DNA of 64,000 bases from Macrosoma leucophasiata (GCA_036365455.1 JAWQUS010000027.1:13132501-13196500); one strand, 5' to 3'; positions 1-10,789 are shown, numbered from the stretch's first letter. Made by a program: numbers and translations. Notes: generated by a model from the letters alone, not told the origin.

Positions 1-110
1 TCATAATTACATCCGAAAGACGTCCATCCGTCTCCGCTGGACAAAGCCTTTCTCGAAGATGCTCCTAAAAGTGTTGTGCGTCATAAGGAAAGAATATGCC
101 ACAATTTATA
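1..110 (-). mobile_element. LINE 3'-end fragment
   Basis: Read on the minus strand, this ends with a motif (on plus: CCGAAAGACGTCC...CTGGACAAAGCCT) that closes many lepidopteran LINE 3' ends ('...TCCAGCAGTGGACGTCTTTCGG...'). The same motif recurs on the plus strand near 32504, 35505 and 35700. It is heavily diverged, cut by the window edge, and has no usable reading frame. Confidence 0.45.
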
Positions 111-192
111 CGCTTGGAATGCTGAATGGTGATCATAGCGGCGATTGCTTTATGCCGGGACGCTGCTATGCGGTATGCTTAATGTAACAGAG

Positions 193-986
193 AAAAAACC
201 GGCCAAGTGCGATTCGAACTCGTGCATGAAGGGTTCCGTACAAAAAATGGCATAAATATTACGTTTGTTGGAAGGTAACATACAACATAAGACTTTAAAT
301 TCCATGAAAATTTTAAGCCCCTATTTGCTACCGATTTAAAAAAAAACACGTTCATTGAATGTAATTTTATCGTTATAGCGGTAACAGAAATACATAATTT
401 GTGAAAATTTTAGTTTTCTAGCTATCACTGTTTATGAAATACAGCTTGGTGACAGACAGATGGATGGACGGACAGACAGACAGACAGCGGAGGATTAGTA
501 ATCCGTCCGGTTCCGGGTCCGTTTTTACCTTTTAGATACGGAACCCTAAAAAACATAGAAGATAGATACAGAATAGTTTTAAAATATTCGATCATTCTTT
601 AAATTGTCGTAACTTTTTTATTTCTAAACCGATTTACATGAAACAAACACTTAATGTTAAGTGAAACTTACCACAATACATTAATGAAAACTGCAAATCG
701 GATAAGCAATTTCTGAAATTAGCGTACACAATCACACAGACAAACAGACATTTTTCCGAGATAAAAAGTGTTGTGCGCCAAATTTTATAGTATAATCATA
801 CCAAGTTTCATCGTAATCGGACCAGTAGATTTTGTGTGATGCTTGAACAAACAGACAGACAGACAAAAAATTTTCTAATTACATATTTGTGTTCGGTATC
901 GATCTAGTAACATCCCCTGGTATTTATTATTTTTATATTTTCAATGTACAGAATTTACACTTCTACAGATTTATTATAAGTTTAGA
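193..986 (-). mobile_element. Composite Helitron-like element, copy 1
   Basis: On the minus strand it starts at 986 with TC preceded by A, then a segment rich in TGTCTGT runs, and continues into an inverted copy of the common lepidopteran repeat that opens AAAAACCGGCCAAGTGCG (193) and closes ACGGAACCCTAAAAA (about 552). The same two-part order recurs at 21675-22470 and 39318-40097 on the plus strand, so the parts travel together or inserted before amplification. Non-coding. The Helitron assignment rests on the A|TC start and the family resemblance; no CTAG end is seen on this copy. Confidence 0.6.
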
Positions 987-1106
987 TTACTATCGTAAAA
1001 AGCTTTGATTGATATTAAATTATAAGAATAAATCAATTACTTGACTGTTTTGATATGGTGATGTTAGTGTTGATTAAAAAAATATAGAAAACTGTAAAAA
1101 TAAATA

Positions 1107-1545
1107 CAAAAAACCGGTCTAGTGCGTGTCGGGCCACGCGCAGTGTAGGTTTGTGTATTTACAGAGGGAGACATGTAATGAAAAAAAAATGTTATGTTTT
1201 CTATGAAGTTTTTTCGAAATTCTCGAGTAAAATACATTTGGTCGACTATTACTCGCAAACTTGCAAGGCCAACTTAAGTCTGATAGTTTTCCTTTGAATT
1301 TCATTATATATAGCTACTATTGCCGTAACGTTTGAATTTCTAACAACAACCATTTAGTTGGTAGGGGGACACTTGACTATAACGAAAATTTGCACTTTAA
1401 TGCTTAATAAGTCACGAACAGTTAACTAAATCGAAAAACGATGTTTATTGATCCATGATTTCTTTGAAAGACCTATCCAACGATACTTACCCCAAACTTT
1501 ATTGAAATCGAAAATAAAATAAAAATGTTTTTCGGACTCACTATC
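1107..1545 (+). repeat. Lepidopteran interspersed repeat (ACCGGTCTAGTGCGTGTCGG type)
   Basis: It begins with an A run and ACCGGTCTAGTGCGTGTCGG and runs through a non-coding AT-rich body. The opening resembles the CCGGCCAAGTGCG repeat at 193, but the body differs. I recognise the opening as a common moth/butterfly repeat. The 3' boundary is uncertain. Confidence 0.4.
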
Positions 1546-1592
1546 TGAAACATTTTTGTTTGGTTTCGTTTTTTAAATTATCTTTTAAATAT

Positions 1593-1793
1593 CTAGCGGC
1601 CCGCCCCGGATCCGCGCGGTTGCTATGTTACCTACCCTCTCCGATTTATCTTAGCGTGATGTTATATAACTTAAAGCCTTCCTCGATAAATGGGATATCT
1701 AACACTGAAAGAATTTTTCAAATCGGACCCGTAGTTCCTGAGATTAGCGCGTACAAGCAAACAAACAAACTCAGCTTTATAATATTAGCAAAG
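1593..1793 (-). mobile_element. Short Helitron-like element
   Basis: The left edge CTAGCGGCCCGCCCCGG is the reverse complement of a Helitron 3' end, and the right edge (CAGCTTTATAATATTA) is the reverse complement of the 5' end AATATTATAAAGCTG. Between them sits the conserved 'TCAAATCGGACC.GTAGTTCCTGAGATTA' block also found at 48968-49178. An open frame across it is accidental. Edges are slightly eroded. Confidence 0.6.
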
Positions 1794-2538
1794 ATAAGTT
1801 ATATACTGACTATTCTGTGGTATTACATGTATCTTAGAAACCGACTAGTACATTACCCGCAAGCACATAGATACCATACCGCCCTCGTCCTTTTTGTCGT
1901 CAACAGCCACATGGTCACTATGTATCTACTCCGTGCTCACTATCTGCAGGCAGTGGTCAATTATTATTATTATAAATTGCATTTACTCACGTAATCAAAT
2001 CAAATATAAATAGAAGAGACACAGGAAACAGAGGAAAAATATTTCATTATACTTTTTACGCAGATTATTCCTAGTGATCAAGTTTATTAGGAATAGCAAA
2101 GTACATTGCAATTTTTTATTTGAATTTAATGTATATTGAACTGTTTGCCTTTGGTTAAACAGCGGTGGCACATTATGAGAAGCTTCCATTAATTATGTAA
2201 GTAATACTTAAAGTTGAATCCACAAACTGCAGCGCTTTTAGGTATTATCCATCCTATTTCCCTACTTAATGGGAGACGAATGTCGTTAGAAGTCGCAAGT
2301 GCTCGTAAAATCCGGTGGTTTTCGCACGGTTCATATTGTGATACTTCACAATTTACACCAAACGTAAAATTTAATAAAAGATTATCACGGCGAAGTAATC
2401 ACTCCTTTCGTGAACATGTAGGTAAAGATACCTATTATTTTTTCATAGTTATGATACAAGAATTAAGTATTAATTTAGAAAAAAATCTACTTTAACGAGT
2501 ATTGTAGTAAATATCGCATTTTCACCAACGTCTTTTAC

Positions 2539-2812
2539 TGGTAGAGTTCCAAGTGTAGGAGCTCGAGGGCGTAGGCTTCACACCGCATTATCTAGCCTAT
2601 CTGCCGCTAAATGGTAGTGTTCGGCACTATCGTGTTCCGGTTAGTTGGTAATGTATGGCCCCGTAATAACTATCACAGAGACATGACACCTTAGGTCTCA
2701 GGGGTGGCAACACATCTGCATTTTGAACTCTGGTTTTATGCAGATTTCTACAGGCTGCAGTCATCACTTAACATCAATGTGAGCTGCATGCTTGTTTGCA
2801 TAAAAAAAAGTC
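2539..2812 (+). repeat. Rep-A interspersed repeat, near full length
   Basis: About 275-bp family running ACTGGTAGAG...GCCGCTAAATGGTAGTGTTC...CACTATCGTGTTCCGG...CATCACTTAACATCAATGTG...GCATGCTTGTTTGC and ending in an A run. At least a dozen copies lie in this window. The 3' tail matches that of the LINE remnant at 45860-46163, so it is probably a LINE-dependent non-autonomous retroelement. No protein is encoded and no tRNA head is visible. Confidence 0.7.
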
Positions 2813-2992
2813 TTCTAAAAAGATATCAGGAGAAAGTTTGGCAGATTTTGATGTAATGATAATGAGTGGTACCTATACTTACGTAATATTTTTTTTTTTT
2901 TCAAAAGGTATTTTTAATTATAATTGAAAACATGTTAACATGGTATTGGGTGATTATTAGTTACGCCTTATAGGTACTCTGATGACCGGATT

Positions 2993-3106
2993 CTCAAACG
3001 TCACTCAATTTTAAGCAACCCTCAAATGTGGGCTATCTCAATCGTTTGAACGTGTTTATAAAGACAGAAGACTTTTAGGCCCACTTAGATTTAAGTGACG
3101 TTTGAG
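2993..3106. repeat. Short inverted-repeat (MITE-like) element
   Basis: The arms CTCAAACGTCACT (2993) and AGTGACGTTTGAG (ending 3106) are exact reverse complements. Weaker pairing continues inward (AATTTTAAG against TTAGATTTAA). Total 114 bp, non-coding. No convincing target duplication was seen, so class is unassigned. Confidence 0.45.
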
Positions 3107-3267
3107 TATTTGGCCGTGAGTGTACTTATTTAAAAAGTCGTATCTCTTTTGTTAGTTGATTTTAGGTTAGCTGTTACCAAATTTATTCCTACAGTAGTTG
3201 GGAATGAATGTAATGTACAAAAATTTCATAAATAAAATTGAAGTAAAAAAATTGCTTCATTTTAATA

Positions 3268-4544
3268 GGTTGGGGAAAAAGTCTTTTCGCATTATAGTAT
3301 GTATGAACTTGTAATAAAATCTCTTTGGCTGTAGTATTTGTATCTGGCTGGTTTTGGTATCATTGGAAGTTAAAATTTTAAAGAACATAATTCCAAATTC
3401 AAATTAGGCAAATGTTTGATTTTCATTTGTTTTTCGTACTGTCAAGATGAGTGAATCTAATGAAGAAATTCGATACATTTTAAAATTTTACTACAAAAAA
3501 GGTAAAAATGCAAAGCAAGCCGCGAAAAAAATTTGCGATGTTTGTGGACCTAGTGCAGTGTCTGTGAGAGTAGCACAAATTTGGTTTAAGCGTTTTCAAT
3601 CCGGAAATTTTTATGTCAAAGATGCATCTCGCTCTGGTCGCCCTATTACGGATAAAATGGATGCCATTTTTGAAAAAGTGGAGCAAGATCGACATATCAG
3701 TAGTTACGACGTAGCTGAAGAACTGAGAATTGATCACAAAACAGTTTTGGCGCATTTGAAAAAAGCTGGGTTCAAAAAAAGCTCGATATTTGGGTACCGC
3801 ACGAGATCACTGAAAGGAACCTAATGAACCGTGTACTCATTTGTGATTCTTTATTACGACGTAATGAAACCGAATCATTTTTGAAGAAACTGATAACTGG
3901 TGATGAAAAGTGGATCACGTACGATAAGAACGTGCGAAAAAGGTCGTGGTCAAAGGCCGGTCAGGCTTCACAGACTGTGGCGAAACCCGGGTTAACTCGC
4001 AATAAGGTAATGTTGTGTGTGTGGTGGGATTGGAAGGGCATTATTCATTATGAGCTATTACCACCAGGCAGGACTATCGATTCTGGACTCTACTGCGAAC
4101 AACTGATGAGATTAAAGCAAGAAGTTGAGAGAAAGCGGCCGGAATTGATCAACAGAAGGGGTGTGGTGTTTCATCATGATAACGCTAGACCTCACACATT
4201 TGTAGCCACTCAGCAAAAATTAAGAGAGTTTGGCTGGGAGGTGTTAATGCATCCGCCGTATAGTCCTGACCTTGCACCTTCAGATTTCCACCTGTTTCGG
4301 TCTCTTCAGAATTCTTTATGCAATGTTAGGTTAACATCACGAGAGGACTGCCAAATCCACTTGTCGCGGTATTTTGATGAGAAGTCCCAAAATTTTTATA
4401 GCAATGGGATCATGTCCCTACCTACAAGATGGCAAAATGTTATCGAACAAAATGGTACATACATATTTAGTTAAATTTAAATAAACTATATTAAAAAATG
4501 TTTTGAATTACCTTAAAAAATGCGAAGAAACTTTTTCCCCAACC
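3268..4544 (+). mobile_element. mariner transposon, almost complete
   Basis: A 1277-bp element flanked by TA on both sides (3266-3267 and 4545-4546), the Tc1/mariner target duplication. Terminal inverted repeats of about 26 bp open GGTTGGGGAAAAAGT at 3268 and close with its complement at 4544; they differ at only a few positions. Size fits mariner (about 1.3 kb). One transposase gene lies inside on the same strand, with about 180 bp of leader. Both ends and the target duplication are intact, so this looks like a young insertion that could still be mobilised in trans. Confidence 0.95.
3447..4474 (+). pseudogene. mariner transposase, one-base frameshift
   Basis: Cut-and-paste transposase that binds the element's ends and integrates at TA. 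It opens MSESNEEIRYILKFYYKKGKNA and shows the N-terminal helix-turn-helix region (GVSVRVAQIWFKRFQSGN-like, RSGRP), the linker motif WVPHE, and the DD34D triad: TGDEKW, HHDNARPHT and YSPDLAPSD, with exactly 34 residues between the last two aspartates. The two halves lie in different frames (3447-3824 and a frame read from about 3780 to 4474). They join if the A run at about 3774-3780 is one base longer. Combined length would be about 342 residues, normal for mariner. No other stop is visible, so this single slip may be all that inactivates it, or it could be an assembly error in a homopolymer. Confidence 0.93.
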
Positions 4545-4559
4545 TATTATTAAATGTTA

Positions 4560-5300
4560 TTGTTAAGAAATCTAATTTTCTTTTACGGAATCCAAAGTTT
4601 TTACAGCTTTAGTATTACTAATTGCAAATTGAGTAAAAACTACCGGTATCTAGCTCTCATTTTATAAAAATTTGCTTTTTATTGTCCGTAAATATTTCAA
4701 TAGCCTCTGTTTAGTAGTTTACACAAAGGGGCTTTTAATTTATGTGATTACATGGCAGCTCGCGGCGGCGGCGTAAAATGGAAAGTCATCAGAACCACTC
4801 TGTTAACAATATTGTACAATAGAAAAATCTCGTCTCGATTGTTTCGTACATTTAACATGAATATGTAAACAAATAACATTTTTCAATAAACCGTTTGTAG
4901 TGGCTATACCTTTAATAATTATTTTTAGTAGCTACCTATAACATTTTTATTTTCATAGGCTCATTGTTATGAGTTTGTAAAAGGGTAAATGAGACATTCT
5001 ACTGATATACGTATATGAGTATATTTGTTTTTATGCTTATATGTACATGATTGCTTATATTTTTTTTTGTTTGTAAATTGCGATCTGTGTCTATTGTTAT
5101 TTACTATCATTTAAGTACTAATTTTGATGCATTAAGTACCTATATCACCATTACACGTAAGGCATCCGACCATGATAAATTATATTTAGTGACATACCTA
5201 TACTGGGTGACTGGTGGGTGTCCCATACATATGAAAGTCTCAGTATATAATAATTCAGGATGAAATATAATGTACTTACTTGTAAAAATGTCAAATGAAA
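4560..5300. other. No recognisable feature
   Basis: AT-rich non-coding DNA downstream of the mariner. Only a short CGGCGGCGG run near 4760 stands out. I see no repeat family or credible gene. Confidence 0.5.
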
Positions 5301-5302
5301 TA

Positions 5303-5480
5303 ATTCGCCCGCGTGGATATCGTTTTATAAATAACTAAGTAGCCTATGTTCTCTCTCAAAGTCAGCTCTATCGCTGTAAAAAAAATCACTAAAATCGGTT
5401 CAGTCGTTTGGACGTGAAAAGGTAACAGACAGACAGACAGAGCTACTTTCGCATTTATAATATTAGTAGGGAAGTAGGGA
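5303..5480 (-). mobile_element. Short Helitron-like element, 3' end eroded
   Basis: Matches the copy at 45251-45437: TTCGCCCGCGTGGATATCGTTT at its left edge, then AAAATCGGTTCAGTCGTTTGGACG, and TTTCGCATTTATAATATTAGTAGGG at the right edge (the minus-strand 5' end). The CTAG terminus and first bases of the 3' end are missing. Non-autonomous and non-coding. Confidence 0.65.
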
Positions 5481-5632
5481 TTAAGTTGATGGCATTTTGT
5501 TTCATATAGGTTTATTTCAGTGCCCGTGTATAGTGAAATAGAATAACAGTGCGAAAACACGGATTTTCAGGTTCCCGCCAAAACTTAATTGTAAATGTTC
5601 TGGTAAAGAAGCCATCGCTTTACTCGAATTAC

Positions 5633-5697
5633 TGACTCACGTGACTCTGACTGACTGACTGACCGATAATTGACCGACTCACCGACTGACTCTGACT
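5633..5697 (+). repeat. Imperfect (GACT)n simple repeat
   Basis: A run of GACT/GACC units (CTGACTGACTGACTGACCG and further interrupted units) within an otherwise ordinary AT-rich stretch. Confidence 0.6.
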
Positions 5698-6129
5698 TTT
5701 AAGCTGCATGACGAATACGAAATATCGTTTTACTTGACACTGGCTAAATGCGTAACAGCGATGCCTTTATATAAAAAAAACGGCGTCACCATAGAGGTTC
5801 GTTATAGAATTCGAACTAAGTTATATTTTAAAAATACGTACAGCGGATTTTAGACCAATCCGCGATCACTAGTTTCCATGAAACTACAACGAAATATTTG
5901 TATTTTAAGGAAAAAATATACGTATTATATCGCTTGAAGTTTTGGGTATCCTATTTGGTACGACGTGCAAGTAGTCCGACAGAGCGGGTTAGAGGGGTGC
6001 AGGAGACTAATTGACCGTAGACTACATGCAAATCACTAATTACAGACGTCGGCTGAGGCTTCTTAAAATACGTCCAGCAAACTTATTGTTTCGGCTACTA
6101 TTAGATTCTAAGTTTAAATTAAATTTTAA

Positions 6130-6362
6130 GGTGCTCTTCAGTGAGCTTGAATAATACAGAAATAATTAAAAAATATTTTTCAAGATTTTATTGTCCGACT
6201 TTCTTTGGCACTTTTCTGTTAATATGTATATTCGTGGCAAACTACAGCTTTCTACGAGTAGTACTAATAGTATTTAAGCTTACCTGCGGACAGATGGATA
6301 GAAGGGCGGACGGACATGGCGAATATATAAGGGTTTCCTTGTAGAATACGGAACCCTAAAAA
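6130..6362 (+). repeat. 3' part of an ACGGAACCCTAAAAA-ended repeat
   Basis: It ends in a block of GGAC-rich bases (GGACAGATGGATAGAAGGGC, then GGACGGACATGGCGA) and ATACGGAACCCTAAAAA, the usual 3' end of the large lepidopteran repeat group seen at 193-552. A 67-codon open frame across it is incidental. Confidence 0.5.
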
Positions 6363-6387
6363 CATGTGGCGATGCCTATAGATAGGT

Positions 6388-6530
6388 ACGGCCCTATAAT
6401 TGTCGGCACAGAGGCATAACATCATAAGCCTCAGAAGTTGATCTACATTTTAACCTCTGGTCTTTGTGTGGGTGTCTATAGGCTGTAGTCATCACTTAAC
6501 ATCAATGTGAACTGCATGCTTGTTTGCCAC
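6388..6530 (+). repeat. Rep-A, 3' half
   Basis: Contains CGGCCCTATAAT, GGCACAGAGGCATAACATC and the tail CATCACTTAACATCAATGTG...GCATGCTTGTTTGCCACTT. The 5' half is absent. Most of this copy is inside the 450-bp tandem duplication. Confidence 0.65.
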
Positions 6531-6620
6531 TTAAATCACAAAAAAAATATCCCTTAATCCCTTGGAATTATCTTTATGCGTATAAAATAATTCCAAGGAA
6601 TTAAAGGAACTAAGAACACT

Positions 6621-6757
6621 GCTGGGTTGCACTATCGTATTTGTTAAAGTTAACGTTATTGTAACATTTCACCTCCTTCTCTAACTTTAACAGATTTCAG
6701 AGAGAAGGATGTGAAATGTTACAATAACTTTAACGAATATCTTGGTGCAATCCAGGC
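6621..6757. mobile_element. Palindromic MITE (Rep-P), copy 1
   Basis: Near-perfect palindrome opening GCTGGGTTGCAC and closing GTGCAATCCAGGC, with inner arms TGTAACATTTCACCTCCTTC / GAAGGATGTGAAATGTTACA. I recognise this as a common lepidopteran MITE. Non-coding; RNA from either strand would fold into one long hairpin. Confidence 0.75.
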
Positions 6758-6762
6758 ATGTT

Positions 6763-6862
6763 TCGGTTGCACCAAAATATTTGTTAAATAATGTTAAATT
6801 GAACATCCTTCTCTAACTTCAACAAATTTCTATAAGTTAGAGAAGGATGTTAATATCATTTT
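6763..6862. mobile_element. Shortened palindromic MITE
   Basis: Begins GGTTGCACCAAAATATTTGTTAAA and has the inner arms AACATCCTTCTCTAACTT / AAGTTAGAGAAGGATGTT, but the right terminus is missing at the edge of the 450-bp unit. Its duplicate lies at about 7213-7316. Confidence 0.6.
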
Positions 6863-6865
6863 TTT

Positions 6866-6983
6866 ATAACATCATAAGCCTCAGAAGTTGATCTACATTT
6901 TAACCTCTGGTCTTTGTGTGGGTGTCTATAGGCTGTAGTCATCACTTAACATCAATGTGAACTGCATGCTTGTTTGCCACTTA
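6866..6983 (+). repeat. Rep-A 3' half, duplicated copy
   Basis: This is the second-unit duplicate of the Rep-A tail at 6416-6530. It has the same boundary and no differences that I could see, and it arose with the tandem duplication rather than by a separate insertion. Confidence 0.7.
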
Positions 6984-7070
6984 AATCACAAAAAAAATAT
7001 CCCTTAATCCCTTGGAATTATCTTTATGCGTATAAAATAATTCCAAGGAATTAAAGGAACTAAGAACACT

Positions 7071-7207
7071 GCTGGGTTGCACTATCGTATTTGTTAAAGT
7101 TAACGTTATTGTAACATTTCACCTCCTTCTCTAACTTTAACAGATTTCAGAGAGAAGGATGTGAAATGTTACAATAACTTTAACGAATATCTTGGTGCAA
7201 TCCAGGC
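7071..7207. mobile_element. Palindromic MITE (Rep-P), duplicated copy
   Basis: Identical to 6621-6757 at an offset of 450 bp, including the same departures from a perfect palindrome. It is a product of the tandem duplication. Confidence 0.75.
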
Positions 7208-7452
7208 ATGTTTCGGTTGCACCAAAATATTTGTTAAATAAAATAATGTTAAATTGAACATCCTTCTCTAACTTCAACAAATTTCTTTAAGTTAGAGAAG
7301 GATGTTAATATCATTTTTTTTTGTAGTTCCATTGTTGACTGCCAAAATAGTAACAATTGCTGTAACTTTTTTCTAGTGCGTCTGTTATTTTTGTCGACCA
7401 AGCAAATGGTAAACAATGGGTACAGATATAGATAGAGATTTAGCATTACCTA

Positions 7453-7668
7453 ATATACTTGCCGCTAAACGGTAGTGTTCAGCACTATCGTGTTCCGGTC
7501 AGGTGGTAATGTACGGCCCTGTAATTTCCGGCACAGAGGCATAACACCTTAGGCCTCAGTAGTGGCAACGCAACTGCATTTTGACCTCTGGTCATTGTGT
7601 CGGTGTCTATAGGCTGTGGTTATCACTTAATATCAATGTAAACTGCTTGCTTGTTTGCCACTTCCATT
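7453..7668 (+). repeat. Rep-A, lacking only its 5' end
   Basis: Starts ACTTGCCGCTAAACGGTAGTG and runs through GTTCCGGTCAGGTGGTAATG, CTGTAATTTCCGGCACAGAG and the tail GCTTGTTTGCCACTTCCATTACATAAAA. This is one of the better-preserved copies. Confidence 0.7.
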
Positions 7669-7679
7669 ACATAAAAATA

Positions 7680-8880
7680 TATATCATTAATGCGTTACGT
7701 GTTTTTGAAATAAATTGAAGTAATTGAGATGTTACATATTTTACACGTTCGTATTTGTGTATTTGTAATATCTACCTACTACTGGTTGTTTCGAAAAATA
7801 CGTTAGGCCCGTCAAGATTCTTAAATTAGTCTTTAATCGAAGATATTGCTTTGTTATAACTGGATTCAGTTATCTTATGAATCTTAAGCTTATTCTAAAA
7901 GTTGCAGCTGTTCTGATTTTTTTATTTTAAACAAAGATACGATATTACAAGTATACTTTGTCTGAAAAACAAGAGCGTGCGTGAAATACGTGAGACATGA
8001 AATATTAATAATATGTTATAGGTATACTTTGTTGTGCTTACACATGTCATAAAATATACCTACTACCTTCGCACTTTTCATATTTCTTAGACACATATCC
8101 AACGAAACTTTACCCTATGGGTAGGAGAAGAAAAAAATACAGTCCCACTTTACGTGTAGCCTACCCTACCCTACCCCATAGTAGAGTAAAAAAATTAAAA
8201 AAAATATTTTTTAGGGTATCCTTAAAACTGTAGTGTCTATAGAACCCTAAAGATATAATAATAATAAAAATGAAATGAAATTTCCTTTGATTGTCATTTT
8301 TATTTGAACTCGGAATTGTATTTTATACCGGGTATTAAATCAGTTAACACATGACTTTACTTAATTTAACATTAACCAGTAACCTTAAATCCGTTTGTTT
8401 ACGTAACTTAAATATAAGAATTTATGTGGGAAAACTGTAAACAGCTTTCTTTCAGTCTCGAACAAAGTGTGCACTTTTCACTGAACTAAATCGGTGCCGT
8501 CTAGACGTCTACATAGATGCTAAGCTGTATTAATTCTATTTCAAAATATAATGTGTATAAAACATTCTTTGCAAAGTAAGATGAAATTTCGTTTACATTT
8601 TTAATATAAACAAAGTTAAGAACTTATCATAGTAGAGCAAAATTAACATAGTTTTTGTTGAGAAACACAGATAAAGAAAAAACAATAATTTTCACTTCTT
8701 GAGTAGGTATATCATAAGATGCTTAACATTCGAAAAACCGTACGTAACAATAACCTAATAAGGAAATAGCAATTTTAATATAATAGTACGGACATACTTA
8801 CCTACTAACTACAAAGTTGCGTCTAGCACGATACGCTTTGTGCACGAGTTCAACTCATTATTGATTTATTTTTGTTTTAT
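7680..8880. other. No recognisable feature
   Basis: AT-rich DNA without a credible gene or repeat copy. A short CCTAC run at about 8163-8176 is only three to four units. Confidence 0.5.
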
Positions 8881-8883
8881 CAT

Positions 8884-9113
8884 ACAGCCTATAGACACCT
8901 TCACAAAAACCGATGGTCAAAATGCAGCTGCATTGTAACCCTTGTGGCTCTCTGTCTAACTCGTTTTGCCTCTTTGATTACAATTCTATACATTACACAA
9001 CATGAGAGATAGAATAGTGCTGAATAAAACTATTTGGTATCAGATAGATAAGTCAACGCTGCGATGCCTACGCTTTCGACTTCCGACACCAGAACTCTAC
9101 CTCCAGTTTAAAC
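8884..9113 (-). repeat. Rep-A, strongly diverged
   Basis: On the minus strand it opens ACTGGAGGTAGAGTTCTGGTG and ends with a GTCTATAGGCTG block. The middle is badly eroded. It lies directly beside a second minus-strand Rep-A fragment at 9162. Confidence 0.5.
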
Positions 9114-9161
9114 GAGTAAAGACAATTTTATGAGACCTTTTTTTATGTAATAGAAGTGGTA

Positions 9162-9312
9162 AACAAGCATGCAGTTCACATTGATGTTAAGAGATGACTG
9201 CAGCCTATAGACACTCACATGAAGACCAAGGTCAAAATGCAAATGCGTTACCACTCCTCTCGAGGCCTAAGGTGTTATGCCTCTGTGCCGGAAATTATAG
9301 GGCCGTACATTA
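9162..9312 (-). repeat. Rep-A, 3' half
   Basis: On the plus strand: AAACAAGCATGCAGTTCACA, then GCCTATAGACACTCACATGA and CTCTGTGCCGGAAATTATAGGGCCGTACATT. This is the reverse complement of the Rep-A tail. The 166-codon open frame from 9219 starts inside it and is rejected as a gene. Confidence 0.65.
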
Positions 9313-10020
9313 AAATGTTCCATATTGTATTTTCTGCTAATGCCTTGATTGGCAATATTAAAAAGAGCTTAAACTGTAGATTTCAACAGTATACAGGTTT
9401 TAATGTATTTAATATTAGTTTCAGGCTTCAGGTATTTGTTAGTTGGAGGCGACAGGGTGATGTGGGTGTGGGAGGGCTGTCATGCAATACTGCAATCATG
9501 ACGTGCACCCAGCGTTCTTTCTACAATAAACGCGTCGTACACACGGATTTGGACAAAGTGTACGATGTACTTATAGGTAATACTAAGCGTTATGGAGTTG
9601 CTGATTATATGGAATGGGAATGTTTTTATTTCACACAGACGAAAGCTCAAAACCTACAGAAGTGGAACAGAAGAGAGATTGCTGAGAGATGGTGTCCAAC
9701 TGAAAGTCATATATTATAACTATAATGAGGAATTCATTATATCAATATATACATATAAACAAATGGATCACCACCGCCAACTCGGTATGAAAGACAAGTA
9801 GGCGCGCGATAAGGTAGTAAAAATCAGTGTTGATCCAGTAACACCTGCTAAAATCTGTTCAAAAAGATCGAAATTTAAAATTATAGAGATATATTAAATA
9901 TTATAAGTAATAGGAAACTTTAAAATTAGATGGTAAGTAACAACTTTACGGATTAAAATTTTGTCGTGTTTATTAAATCCAAAGACAAGCAGACGTGCGA
10001 GTAGGCAGTAGCAGCACTAA

Positions 10021-10164
10021 GCCTGGGTTGCACCACGATATTTGTTAAAGTTAAAGTTATTGTAACATTTCACATCCTTCTCTAACTTTAACAGATTTCT
10101 TTAAGTTAGAGAAGGATGTGAAATGTCACAATAACTTTAACAAATATCTTGGTGCAACCCAGGC
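10021..10164. mobile_element. Palindromic MITE (Rep-P) with TAA duplication
   Basis: Opens GCCTGGGTTGCACCACGATA and closes TATCTTGGTGCAACCCAGGC, almost perfectly palindromic. Units 2 and 3 of the host tandem repeat provide the empty site (GCACTAAGTGC, GCATTAAGTGC). Comparing them shows TAA at both edges (10018-10020, 10165-10167). A 3-bp TWA duplication is typical of PIF/Harbinger elements; TAAG (4 bp) is an alternative reading. Confidence 0.85.
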
Positions 10165-10789
10165 TAAGTGCATTCGGTGCAAGTCACGCAGGACGGTCGC
10201 CACACGCCACCGTTGTCATCGCGTGAGCATATCGCCGCCATATTTGTTTCAGAGCTAGTGAAAAATGACGATATAATAATATATTATATAAAATAACGTT
10301 CAATTTATTTAAGCTACAGAAGGAAAAAAATCCTGTCTGCCAAGTCTAGCATTGTTTAACTACTTAGCTAATGAGGTAGTTTATTTACCGCTTGTCTGTT
10401 GAAAAGGTTCTGTGAAACTTAAAAGTGAGAACAACTCTATTGATTTAAATTTCACCGTATTTATTAACTTTAAAGATATATGCACTTAGTGGAAAGGCGT
10501 GCGAGTAGATAGTAGCAGCACTAAGTGCATTCGGTGCAAGTCACGCAGGACGGTCGCCACACGTATGTCATCTTGTGAGCACATCGCCACCATATTTGTT
10601 TCAGGACTCGTGAAAAATGACGACACATACAAGTTAACGTACAATTTATTTAAGCATAAACGAAAATAAAAATTGTGTTCTCAGTCTAGCAATTAACTAT
10701 TCAACCACCGAGGAAGTTTACATTAAAAATTATTCTTAAAGTTGTTGTTTTTTCTTATATAAAGTAAGTTGTTCTAGATCTAAAAACCC

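Larger units (their letters stand above)
6416..7319 (+). repeat. Head-to-tail 450-bp tandem duplication
   Basis: Bases 6416-6865 and 6866-7319 are nearly identical. I found one substitution (CTATAAG versus CTTTAAG) and a 4-bp AAAT/ATAA insertion in the second unit. Each unit carries a Rep-A 3' half, an imperfect hairpin (CCTTGGAATTAT / ATAATTCCAAGG), one palindromic MITE and one shortened MITE. The junction lies after an ATCATTTTTTT run. Confidence 0.9.

Noticed and set aside
1560..1994. 144-codon plus-strand ORF
   Set aside because: It crosses a Helitron-like element (1593-1793) and has no recognisable domain.
8160..8176. Tandem CCTAC as a telomere-like array
   Set aside because: Under four units and the wrong unit for Lepidoptera.
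9219..9719. 166-codon plus-strand ORF, the longest without a transposon domain
   Set aside because: Its first quarter is antisense Rep-A sequence, the rest has no recognisable domain, and nothing suggests a start or exon structure.
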